A stretch of DNA of 41,710 nucleotides, from positions 1-41,710 of the forward strand of contig DYPH01000041.1 in assembly GCA_020720045.1 (NCBI GenBank), read 5' to 3'. This DNA comes from Sorangium cellulosum. GTDB lineage: Bacteria > Myxococcota_A > Polyangia > Polyangiales > Polyangiaceae. Position numbers and translations under genes: made by a program. Of the stretch, positions 1 to 7,258 are shown one piece after another. The notes beneath the pieces were generated by a model. The model was not told where the DNA came from. It made no database searches and was given only the letters and a program-made list of their open reading frames with translations. Each line of letters begins with the position of its first letter. Position 1 is the first letter of the stretch.

Positions 1-52
1 GCTGGGTTCGCTTCGCCGGGTACAGGCTCAGCTTTAACTGAGAGCGGTCTAG
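1..52. repeat. Terminal inverted repeat, left copy
   Basis: The first 52 bases are the exact reverse complement of positions 41657-41708. On the minus strand this stretch is in-frame coding sequence of the PAS protein (fourth PAS domain, after the WLLVDA segment), so it is ordinary gene sequence here and not a transposon end. No transposase is nearby. A repeat-induced contig break, a chimeric join or a real duplicated gene fragment would all give this picture. Confidence 0.95.
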
Positions 53-830
53 CGTCGACCAACAACCAAACTCGCTCGCGGGCGGTCGGCCGCTGGACGC
101 CCATCACCACGTGTCGCACCGGTGTGCCGGTCGCGAGCGCCTGTGGCACCGGGAGCGTTGGGCTCGCAAACGGGGTGCCGTCCTCGTGGATGACGTTCCA
201 CGACGGGTCGAAGGAGGTCTTGCCGAGGAGCTGGTCTTCGCTGAGGCCCAAGAGCTCGAGCGCCCGGGGATTGCTGAGCTGGATCTCGCCTTCCGGACCG
301 TAAATGAGCACGCCGACGTGAAAACCTTCGGTCAGCGTCCGGTAGCGCTCCTCGCTCCTGCGCAGCGCATCTTCGGTTTGCTGGCGAACGGTGATGTCGG
401 TGACAAGCCCCGACATCGAAACCGGCTTGCCACTTCGGTCGCGCTGGGTGGTGCCCACGAGCCGGATCGAACGGATTTCACCATCCACGCGGCGGATCCG
501 GCATCCCAGTTCCCAGTGGGATCCGCTGGCCATTGACTCTTGGAAGCTGTTTGACACCGCCCGTCGGTCCCCCGGCAGGACGTGTTCGAAGAACGTGTCG
601 ACCGTCCAGACCGGCACCAACGTGTCGTAGCCAAAGATACGATCGTGGGTGATCGTGCGGCGCAGGGAGTTGTCGAGGAGGTTGAGTTGCCATGCCGCCG
701 CGTGGGCCGCATCCAGAGCGCTGTTCAAGTGCTCTTCGCTCTGCCGGAGCGCCTCCTCCACCTGCCGGAAGTGGGTGATGTCCAGCGTGCTGCCGGTGTA
801 TTTCAGCAACTTCCCGTGACGGTCGAAGTG
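1..830 (-). CDS. Multi-PAS sensor protein, C-terminal part (frameshifted, runs off left edge)
   Basis: This is the continuation of the PAS protein that starts at 1513, in a different minus-strand frame. The frame is open without a stop from about 830 to the window edge. It completes PAS 2 (YTGSTLDIT), encodes PAS 3 (from about 760 to 390, with the segment FEHVLPGDRRAV and closing LVTDITVRQQ) and most of PAS 4 (RYRTLTEG, LELLGLSEDQL, RERVWLLVDA). Any kinase or GGDEF output domain would lie outside the window. PAS-S-box linkers of the ITDIT..R type strongly suggest a signal-transduction histidine kinase, but no HisKA or HATPase is visible. Joining this part to the first needs one extra C in the run of six at 830-835. 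Confidence 0.8.
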
Positions 831-1513
831 GGGGGCCGCGCGTGCTCCTGGACGACGCGCACGCTCCCGTCGGGGCGGACGATCCGGTGCTCCATCGCGA
901 AGGGCGAGCTGGTCCGCAGCGCTTCGCGAAAGGCCTCGTCGAGCAAGGGGGCGTCCTCCGGGTGGATGTGACGCGCGAGCAATTCCTCGTAGGGGGGCGA
1001 GGTCCCCGGCGGGAGTCCGTAGATCCGGCACTCTTCGTCGGACCAATAGGTCATTCCGCTCGCGGCCAGGTATTCCCAACTCCCCAGATGCCCGAGCGCT
1101 TGACCCTCGGTCAAAAAGGTATGCTCCCGCGCCAGCGCCTCCGCCGCCCGTTTGCGCTCGGTGATGTCGGTGATGAGGGCGAGGTTGCCGTCGGGCTCGC
1201 CATCGTCCCGGTAGAGGGGGATCGAATTGACGCTGACGGAAACCAACGAGCCGTTTTTGTGCGTGAGCTGGCACTCGTAGTCGTCGCTCACGCCCTTGGG
1301 GCGAGTCCCGATCCTCGCCTTCATCCGCGCGCGATCCTCCTCGTCGACGAAGGAGAACGCGGGGACCGCACGGAGCTCCTCCCGCGAGAAGCCAAGCATT
1401 TCGACGATGCGCGCGCTGACGTAGGTCGTCCGGCCTTCCGAATCGATTTGCCAGACGCCCTGCGACATGAGCTCGAACAGCTCGAACATGTCGTCGGAGT
1501 GGGCGGCCTTCAC
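803..1513 (-). CDS. Multi-PAS sensor protein, N-terminal part (broken by frameshift)
   Basis: A cytoplasmic sensor with no signal peptide or membrane segment. PAS 1 spans about residues 8-105 (MFELFELMSQGVWQID, VEMLGFSREEL, closing ITDITERKRAAEAL). PAS 2 begins at about residue 118 (LGHLGSWEY, CRIYGLPPGT, RHIHPED). The frame ends after RVVQEHARPP in 10 unrelated residues. On the plus strand the break sits in GGGGGG at 830-835; a seventh G would carry the frame into the remaining PAS domains down to position 1. The start codon is GTG at 1513; an internal ATG at 1489 is an alternative. PAS arrays of this kind bind small ligands or cofactors and drive a C-terminal kinase. Confidence 0.8.
   Translation of the reverse strand: MKAAHSDDMFELFELMSQGVWQIDSEGRTTYVSARIVEMLGFSREELRAVPAFSFVDEEDRARMKARIGTRPKGVSDDYECQLTHKNGSLVSVSVNSIPLYRDDGEPDGNLALITDITERKRAAEALAREHTFLTEGQALGHLGSWEYLAASGMTYWSDEECRIYGLPPGTSPPYEELLARHIHPEDAPLLDEAFREALRTSSPFAMEHRIVRPDGSVRVVQEHARPPTSTVTGSC
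830..835. other. Frameshift site in PAS gene (G6 run)
   Basis: Run of six G on the plus strand. Adding one G restores a single reading frame through PAS 2, 3 and 4. Confidence 0.75.
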
Positions 1514-2084
1514 GGGGCACCCACGTGATCGTCACCGGTCACCCGTTCGCGGGCGGTACGCTTGGAAGGCATAAACCCCGCGACGCTACGCCGGTTGCCC
1601 TCGAAGTCCACGGGAGTCTGCCAAAGAGCGGGCCCAGGAAGGCCTGCTGCCGATGGACTTGGTGATCAGCCCCGGAAGCAGATCCAAAGCGCTCTCCGCG
1701 GCGAACCGACCGGTGCGACCAGACCACCTTGCCCTTGTGAAGGCTCCTCCGCCGCTCGGTCAAAGACCTCCGCGGCTAAGAGTGCTGGTACGACGAACCT
1801 CGCTCAAGACTAGCTGTCGGCTAGTTCGGAGCGAGCGCTGGAATTATCTCCGCGAATCCTAGCCCCGAGAATGGGCGCTCACATGCTTTGAGCAGCGGGC
1901 AAAACCCGAAGGAGCCTTCGAGAATGCGCGTACGCATGTTTGCCAGCCTTGGGTATGCTCGGTCTAACCGCGCCTCCAGGACGTAGCTGCGAACTCCGAC
2001 CCGAGCAATAACGCTCGACCGGCCGAGCACCCGTCGCACTCGATTAGTTGGCCGCGCTCCCCGGTCGTCAGTTAGCCTCGCGGC
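1514..2084. other. Intergenic region, no recognised gene
   Basis: This lies between the start of the PAS gene (minus) and the start of the PIN/AAA cassette (plus). Short open frames exist on both strands, but none resembles a known family or carries a convincing ribosome-binding site. It presumably holds both promoters; no clear -35/-10 pair was identified. Confidence 0.5.
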
Positions 2085-2381
2085 GTGTTTATCAAGCTGC
2101 TTGTCAACGGGAAGCAGGTCTCCCGTGAGTCGATGCCGATAGATGGCGACGGCGTTCCAGGAATGCCCGAAGACGTGCGGGCGCTTCTGTGCGTGCCGGT
2201 CCCAGCGTGGACGGGGCAGAAGTTTCCGCTCGAAAAGCTCTGTCGGGTCGAGGTGGCGAAGGTGCTTCCGCCGTCGATCAGCGAACTGCACGCCGGAGCC
2301 TTTCTTGGGGCGATGTTGGCCGTCCTCGCACTCGACCGACGAAACCTGCAGCTTGGGGGCGAGCATGTCCTCATCGCATGA
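2085..2381 (+). CDS. Small protein, first gene of PIN/AAA cassette
   Basis: A 98-residue protein of unknown family with a GTG start and no strong Shine-Dalgarno sequence. The N-terminus (FIKLLVNGKQV) looks like two beta strands. The C-terminal half (ISELHAGAFLGAMLAVLALD) is predicted helical, with a hydrophobic stretch too weak to call a membrane segment. Support for its being real comes from context: its stop overlaps the start of the PIN gene by 17 bp, and the third gene overlaps the second by 4 bp. The three therefore look like one translationally coupled operon. A binding partner, antitoxin-like regulator or adaptor of the PIN protein is possible, but this is inference. Confidence 0.6.
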   Translation: MFIKLLVNGKQVSRESMPIDGDGVPGMPEDVRALLCVPVPAWTGQKFPLEKLCRVEVAKVLPPSISELHAGAFLGAMLAVLALDRRNLQLGGEHVLIA

Positions 2382-4368
2382 CGGCCGGCAAGTCCCCGCG
2401 GGAAGCTACACCCTGCGACGCGGGCAGGAAAAAGGAGCGCGGGAGCAAGGTGAGCAGGAACTCGGAACCCTCGTCGTCTACGACGAGGTGTCGGGTTTCT
2501 CCTCAGCGCCGTGGACGTTCACGCCGTTTTCGGAACAGATACAAGGCCTTCGGCGGCCAGCCGCCCGCGCCGAGTTGCTACCCGTGGAGTTCATCCGAGG
2601 AGCGGACGACCCATTGATGGCGCCGGCTCCGGTCTTGTTGATTCCAGACACGAACGCGCTCACCAACGGAGCGGTGCTGCAGGCGTTGCAGCTTCGCGGT
2701 CGCGCAGCCACAACCGTGGCGGTACCCGACCAGGTCTACATGGAAATCCAGAAGCACTCGGAGCGCGGACCGGCGTTGACGCCGGTAAAGCTCGCAGCTT
2801 GGTGGACGCTTGAGGAACTCCGGTCGCGTCAGGTGTCACTCCAATTTCTTCGGCCTGCCGACGCGCTCGTCCGCTACTTCGGCAGCGACTACGGTGCACT
2901 TAGTGGAGATGACAACGACGCAGACGGCAACGACGAGTCCCCCGGAGTCGCACACACCGCCGTTCGTGACCGCCTCTTGCTTGAAGCGCTTAGAGCAACG
3001 CGTCTCCAGCACTCGAACGCGGTCGCGGTTTTCTTAACTAGCGACGCGCGCCTCGCGGCTCAAGCTCGGCTTGAGGGATTCATGGTCACGCTGTTCAGCC
3101 CGGCGAGATGGACGGAGGGCAGGCCCCTGATGAGCCCGTTCCTCAACCCCTACACACTTGGAACGTTCGAGGTCGCTGTCGAAACGTTCCTCTCAAGTGT
3201 GTTTTACGACTGCCCGGGACGGAACCTGCAACTTGTTAGGGGCGCCGGCGGCGACAGCCTCGTCATGTCGATCTCCGACGCGCAACGTATGCACCGGCAT
3301 CGCTATCAACACGGAACGCGTCTCCCATCACTGCGGCCAGAACGTCCAAGGCCCCAGGTCGATGCCGCGGCTTACACAACACAGGTTTTGGCGCCCGCGA
3401 ATGCGGATCAAGCGAGCGCTGCGGCTCAAACGGACACCGTATCTCTGCGCCTGTCCCATGTGCTGGGAACGCCCATGGAAAACGAGGCGCACGTGGCCCC
3501 CACGGAAACTCCGCCGCAGCCGGAGGCGCACATGGCCCGCACGGAAGCTTCGCCACAGCCGGAGGCGCACATGGCCCGCACGGAAGTTTCGCCGCCGCCG
3601 AACGTTTCCGCTCGATCGCTCACTGAGCCTGCCGTTCGGGAGCATCATCTGGCGAGCGTGCGGGCCCCACTCAGTGCTCCGTCGCCTGCCGCCCTATTGC
3701 GCGCGCTGCAAGATGTGGGAAAGCAGGAGTCTTCGACATCTTCTTACCTGGTTGCGCTGGGGTGGCGGGACGCCAAAGGCACGTGGAGCGCACGTGGCGG
3801 CGAGGTTCGCGATCAACTGCGCGACGCGGCATCACCGGTCGCGATCGCCACATGGGCTCTGTCGGTGGCCAGCGAGTTCGTACACCTTGCTCCGCTCGCC
3901 GAACTTCTCTCAGCTATCCAGCGCGGGTGCCGCTCGGATCAGGACCTTGCCAGCGTCCTAGGGCGCACAGTCAATCAAGTTCGGTCCGAAGCTATTCTCC
4001 TCCAGGCGGTCGGAAAAGTGGTGCGGCTCGACGGGAAAACGTGGGCCGTGAACGCGGCGACGGCTGCCGCGACTCTCGTCCTTCGCGAATGTGAAGCGGC
4101 GGGAGCAGGAGCGCGTCTTGGCGATATCGTTCGTACGCTCGCAAATCGTGACGTTGCGATTGGGTGGCCCGACCTGATCCTCTCGGTGGCGTCGCTGCTT
4201 GATGACGGGCGGATCGTCGGAGGAAGCGATGTGCAGGTCGCTCCGACGCACGTCGTAGTGCTCGCTCGTGTTGATGGGGGACGAGTCGATGCGGTAGCTG
4301 TCGACGTCTCCAATACTTCCCTTCTCCCCCCCCCGGTTCGAACACAAGTCTTGAGTGCCCGGTTATGA
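2365..4368 (+). CDS. PIN-domain protein with repeat linker and C-terminal helical region
   Basis: A 667-residue protein. The start at 2365 was chosen because everything upstream in this frame is the out-of-frame shadow of the small protein. Residues about 88-245 form a PIN nuclease-like domain: IPDTNAL with Asp95, Glu127 in DQVYMEIQKH, Asp202 in VRDRLLLEAL, and Asp227 in LTSDARLAAQA, the four acidic positions expected for metal binding. A Pro/Ala/Thr-rich linker contains three 13-residue repeats (EAHMARTEASPQP type). The C-terminal half is alpha-helical, with stretches that could be winged helices (DLASVLGRTVNQVRSEAILL). PIN domains usually cleave RNA. The stop overlaps the ATPase start (ATGA), and a C9 tract at 4326-4334 lies just before it. 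A toxin or nuclease effector governed by the AAA partner is the likely role. Confidence 0.75.
   Translation: MSSSHDGRQVPAGSYTLRRGQEKGAREQGEQELGTLVVYDEVSGFSSAPWTFTPFSEQIQGLRRPAARAELLPVEFIRGADDPLMAPAPVLLIPDTNALTNGAVLQALQLRGRAATTVAVPDQVYMEIQKHSERGPALTPVKLAAWWTLEELRSRQVSLQFLRPADALVRYFGSDYGALSGDDNDADGNDESPGVAHTAVRDRLLLEALRATRLQHSNAVAVFLTSDARLAAQARLEGFMVTLFSPARWTEGRPLMSPFLNPYTLGTFEVAVETFLSSVFYDCPGRNLQLVRGAGGDSLVMSISDAQRMHRHRYQHGTRLPSLRPERPRPQVDAAAYTTQVLAPANADQASAAAQTDTVSLRLSHVLGTPMENEAHVAPTETPPQPEAHMARTEASPQPEAHMARTEVSPPPNVSARSLTEPAVREHHLASVRAPLSAPSPAALLRALQDVGKQESSTSSYLVALGWRDAKGTWSARGGEVRDQLRDAASPVAIATWALSVASEFVHLAPLAELLSAIQRGCRSDQDLASVLGRTVNQVRSEAILLQAVGKVVRLDGKTWAVNAATAAATLVLRECEAAGAGARLGDIVRTLANRDVAIGWPDLILSVASLLDDGRIVGGSDVQVAPTHVVVLARVDGGRVDAVAVDVSNTSLLPPPVRTQVLSARL
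3484..3600 (+). repeat. Three 39-bp tandem repeats coding 13-residue units
   Basis: Three in-frame units, 3484-3522, 3523-3561 and 3562-3600, encode EAHVAPTETPPQP, EAHMARTEASPQP and EAHMARTEVSPPP. They form part of the flexible linker between the PIN domain and the C-terminal region. Confidence 0.95.
4326..4334 (+). other. C9 homopolymer at PIN/ATPase junction
   Basis: Nine consecutive C bases sit about 30 bp before the ATPase start codon. With nine, the PIN frame ends at 4368. With ten, the PIN frame would read without a stop straight into the ATPase frame and give one fused polypeptide. The number of bases in this tract therefore decides whether there are two proteins or one. Confidence 0.85.
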
Positions 4369-5357
4369 ACTTCCGATTCCAATCCGGGAAGGCCTCCGAG
4401 GTCCTTCGCTATTCGTCGTGGGGGCTTGCCACCAATCCGTTTCCGGTCGCCGGCCAAGCTACGGACATCTTCGTCGAGCGAAGCGATGCTGCCGTGCTCG
4501 ACAGGGCCCTTGAGAACTTCTTGAGCGACGAAAACGCGATTGCTGGGCTTTGGTATTTGGAAGGGGACGCCGGCACCGGCAAGACCAACTACTTGCTCTC
4601 GCGCAAAACAAGGATCGATGCAGCGAACAAGCCGTCATGGGCCGTCGGCTACGTCCCGGGGACGCAATTGACGCCCCGAGGATTGCTCGGAATGATTGTG
4701 AGTACCATCGGCGAAGATCGAATTCGTGCCGGCTTGACGCGTGGGCTCGTCGTCGACGAGGCTGCCAACTTCACCGATCTCGCACGTGTGCTTGATGCGA
4801 CAGGCGCGCCGGCCGAAAAGGCGGCGTTCATTGCTCGTTGGCTAAGTGGGCATCAAACCTACGCCGCCGAGCGTGCTGCCTATAACATTTGGGACGGTGA
4901 GCGATTGAGCCCGGCGGTCGCGCTGCCGTACATTCGTTTCTTGGTCGCGGCCCTTGGTCGCGCCGGCCTCCTCACACACCTGATACTGTTTATCGATGAA
5001 CTCGAAAACGTTGGAGGCCCAAAGGACCTTCAAAACGAGTACTTTCTCGCGATTAAGAACCTCGTAAACGTATTTAACTTTCGCCAGGTGTTCGTCGTTT
5101 TGGCAGGACTCCGCGAAGCGCGTGTTCGCTTGGAGGGGAGCTACTCCTCGCTTTCAAGCCGCCTCACGACCGCACGCCTCCGGCGGCTCCAGGGTTTCCC
5201 GGAAGCACTCGCGCTCGCAAAGGTGTATTGCGACAAAGCGACGGTCGACGATACGCCACTGCGTCTACTCTTCACCAAAATGCCCGTGTTGGAAGGCGTT
5301 CGTCAACGCGATTTCCTCGCAGCCCTCCGGGCTTGGGCGGAAGAGCCCGTCGGGTAG
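4365..5357 (+). CDS. AAA ATPase, ExeA/ORC/TniB-like
   Basis: A 330-residue P-loop ATPase. The N-terminus has the WGL..NPF signature seen in ExeA, TniB and ORC/Cdc6-type ATPases. Walker A is GDAGTGKT (residues 67-74) and Walker B is LILFIDELE (206-214). A strand with VFVVLAGLREAR (about 242-253) is in the sensor position. The C-terminal region from about 265 is basic and helical (SRLTTARLRRL). The start ATG overlaps the PIN stop by 4 bp. Within the cassette it is likely the regulatory or loading ATPase for the PIN nuclease, by analogy with other AAA-effector pairs; DNA or RNA binding is possible but not shown. No transposase or restriction genes are adjacent. Confidence 0.8.
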   Translation: MNFRFQSGKASEVLRYSSWGLATNPFPVAGQATDIFVERSDAAVLDRALENFLSDENAIAGLWYLEGDAGTGKTNYLLSRKTRIDAANKPSWAVGYVPGTQLTPRGLLGMIVSTIGEDRIRAGLTRGLVVDEAANFTDLARVLDATGAPAEKAAFIARWLSGHQTYAAERAAYNIWDGERLSPAVALPYIRFLVAALGRAGLLTHLILFIDELENVGGPKDLQNEYFLAIKNLVNVFNFRQVFVVLAGLREARVRLEGSYSSLSSRLTTARLRRLQGFPEALALAKVYCDKATVDDTPLRLLFTKMPVLEGVRQRDFLAALRAWAEEPVG

Positions 5358-5410
5358 GGCGAACACTAGCTTTACCCGCACCATGGCGTGTGAATCCGGT
5401 AACAAGCGGA

Positions 5411-5457
5411 CTGCTTCGGGAAGCAGAGAGCCCGTAGACCGCAAGGCATACGGGCTC
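5411..5457. terminator. Two adjacent hairpins downstream of the AAA gene
   Basis: The first hairpin, 5411-5426, has six or seven base pairs (CTGCTT with AAGCAG). The second, 5428-5457, has a perfect 9-bp stem (GAGCCCGTA with TACGGGCTC). There is no long T tract, so intrinsic termination is only moderately supported; they may instead stabilise the 3' end of the cassette mRNA. Confidence 0.45.
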
Positions 5458-5605
5458 CGCTGTTTCCTGCAAGAATCCGCAGTGGAGGTTCGAGGCCTCG
5501 TGTTCCAATGAGGTCTGCTCAGTGCCGGCTTTCGGTATCAGGCGGCTGCACCCCCGTTCGGCATGCGCTTTCAATGCATCGGAACGCGATTCCGCCTAGA
5601 CTTTC

Positions 5606-5860
5606 TCAGTCTACGTAGAGCCAGAGATGGTCGACCGTAACACTCGCGTTGGCGCCCTGAATCGACGTCGGGGAGTTCAGCACTGTCAGTACGGACGCTG
5701 CCGCAGTGAGCGCGCTCGCAGGCGCAGGACTTGCCTTGGATTCCCACGTCCCCGTTGAGGTCTTGCTGAACGTCGGACTCAGGATGCTAGCGATATGGTT
5801 GCGAACGGCAGAGTTTGTGTCTTTGTTCAGTGAGAATCTCAAAATGATGCGTTTCGACAT
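5606..5860 (-). CDS. Small protein, possible ferredoxin-like (Cas2/VapD-type) fold
   Basis: An 84-residue protein starting at ATG 5860 (MSKRIILRFSL); a TTG at 5878 would add six residues. The strand pattern reads strand (KRIILRFSL), helix (NSAVRNHIASIL), strand (SKTSTGTWES), helix (ALTAAASVLTVLN), strand (VTVDHLWLYVD), as in small ferredoxin-like proteins such as Cas2 and VapD. No clear homologue can be named and catalytic residues are not evident. It lies opposite and convergent to the PIN/AAA cassette, and base composition in this stretch is lower in GC than in the housekeeping genes, which fits an accessory region. Assignment of the fold is inference from the pattern alone. Confidence 0.55.
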   Translation of the reverse strand: MSKRIILRFSLNKDTNSAVRNHIASILSPTFSKTSTGTWESKASPAPASALTAAASVLTVLNSPTSIQGANASVTVDHLWLYVD

Positions 5861-5977
5861 TCCGTCACGCTCATGCAAACAAGGCTAGAGAACTCCGATT
5901 CCCGGCAATCTTGGGAAGGCATCGGGAAAAACCCAGACGCCACGCTTCTGAACGGGGAGCTCGTGAACGTACTCCCA

Positions 5978-6229
5978 GATACCCCAGCTATCCAAACCTG
6001 CCTCCCCAAGGCACTCCGCGATAGCGCAGCTATCCAAAACTGCCGTCGCTATTCATTTTTGGATAGTCCAGCTTTCGGAACTGCCACCCGCCATTCACGT
6101 TTAGATAGTCCAGCTATCAAAATATGCCTCGCGGAGGCACTTCCGGATAGCTGCGCTATCGAAACCTGCCTCGCGGAGGCACTTCCGGATAGCTGGAGTT
6201 TCAAAACTGCCCTCGGGAGGCACTTTTAA
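5978..6229. repeat. Six 42-bp tandem repeats, each with two palindromes
   Basis: Units start at 5978, 6020, 6062, 6104, 6146 and 6188. The best unit (6146-6187) holds GATAGCTGCGCTATC and, 6 bp later, TGCCTCGCGGAGGCA, both able to form hairpins. In other units the arms vary, sometimes keeping the pairing (TGCCTCCCCAAGGCA) and sometimes losing it. Because 42 is a multiple of three, an open frame (5873-6229) runs through and encodes 14-residue repeats of the type LPDSCAIETCLAEA; whether it is translated is unclear. There are no unique spacers, so it is not a CRISPR array. It ends 145 bp before the next gene. Confidence 0.9.
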
Positions 6230-6374
6230 AACTCCAACTCTGATTTTTGTTCCGTTTTGCGGCGTGGCCGGCTCGGCGGGGATCCCTCCGGTGGCCCCGT
6301 TTGGCGCTCCGGAAACGCGCTCCCTTGCTTTCTTGTAACTTGAGCTTCACAAGATTTTGTGGAGCATCGGTCGC

Positions 6375-7226
6375 ATGCCGAATGAACAAGAGGAGCAGTT
6401 GACGTTTCGTGAGGCCTATGACCGCCAGCTCGTGCGCATCGAAGCGGTGCCGGAAAGCGCCCTTCGCCACATCACGACCGATGTCGGTGCGGCGGCGACG
6501 AGTGTGCTGGGGCTTGCCGAGCGCATCCAGACCTTTCGTGGGCGCCTCGCCCAATTGATTGAGTACGACATCGCCCTCGTCGACAACATTCACGAGGTGG
6601 CGATGGCGGTTCTTCACCTTCAAGGGGCGCGCCAAACGGCCGTATCGACCGGCCCTTCTATCGATCCACTCGTCGAGGACGCCACCGCGCGCCGCGAGCT
6701 CTTTCTTCACGAAGGGAAGACGCTCGTCCTCCGAAAGCTGATCGATCCTCAGGTGTTCAAAGAGATCGATGGCGGCACCGGATACCGCAAACTCGGCCTC
6801 GACCTCGTCGGCATTGTTTCCGCCTTCCGCAGCGCGTGGTCCCGAATTGATGGGCGCTGTGGCGTGACGGCAGCGGAACTCGACGAGGCGGAGCGCGTCG
6901 CTGAGCGGCTCATCACCGCCGTCGGCGAGCGGGAACACGCCGAGTCGCTTTCGGCGAACGTGAACATCCTTCGGGCGAAGGCGTTTACCCTCCTCGTTCA
7001 GTCCTACGACCAGCTCCGCCGCGGCATCGCCTTCCTTCGCCACGACGAAGGGGATGTCGACACGCTCTTCCCGTCCTTCTTCGGCGGAAAGAAGTCGCGC
7101 CCCCGGGACGAAGGTTCGCCGACGCCGATCCACACAAAGCCCCAATTCGGCGACGATCAATCGTCGGAACCGGCACGACCGGGCCAAGATCTACCGCCGA
7201 TCTCCAAAGACGGCCCCTTCCGCTGA
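6375..7226 (+). CDS. Unknown protein paired with HerA-type ATPase
   Basis: A 283-residue soluble protein with no recognised family. ATG 6375 (MPNEQEEQ) is preferred over a TTG at 6357 because GGAG lies about 11 bp upstream of it. It is mostly alpha-helical (LGLAERIQTFRGRLAQLIEY, LDEAERVAERLITAVGE) and ends in a polar, Pro-rich, probably disordered tail from about residue 240. No signal peptide, membrane segment or catalytic motif is visible. It precedes the HerA-type ATPase gene by 32 bp in the same direction, so the two are probably co-transcribed and may work together. It could be a structural partner or regulator of the ATPase. Confidence 0.7.
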   Translation: MPNEQEEQLTFREAYDRQLVRIEAVPESALRHITTDVGAAATSVLGLAERIQTFRGRLAQLIEYDIALVDNIHEVAMAVLHLQGARQTAVSTGPSIDPLVEDATARRELFLHEGKTLVLRKLIDPQVFKEIDGGTGYRKLGLDLVGIVSAFRSAWSRIDGRCGVTAAELDEAERVAERLITAVGEREHAESLSANVNILRAKAFTLLVQSYDQLRRGIAFLRHDEGDVDTLFPSFFGGKKSRPRDEGSPTPIHTKPQFGDDQSSEPARPGQDLPPISKDGPFR

Positions 7227-7258
7227 CGCCTCTCACCATCCCGCAAACCGGCTAAATC

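Noticed and set aside
5978-6229. CRISPR array
   Set aside because: The 42-bp units follow each other without unique spacers and vary along their whole length; no cas genes are adjacent.
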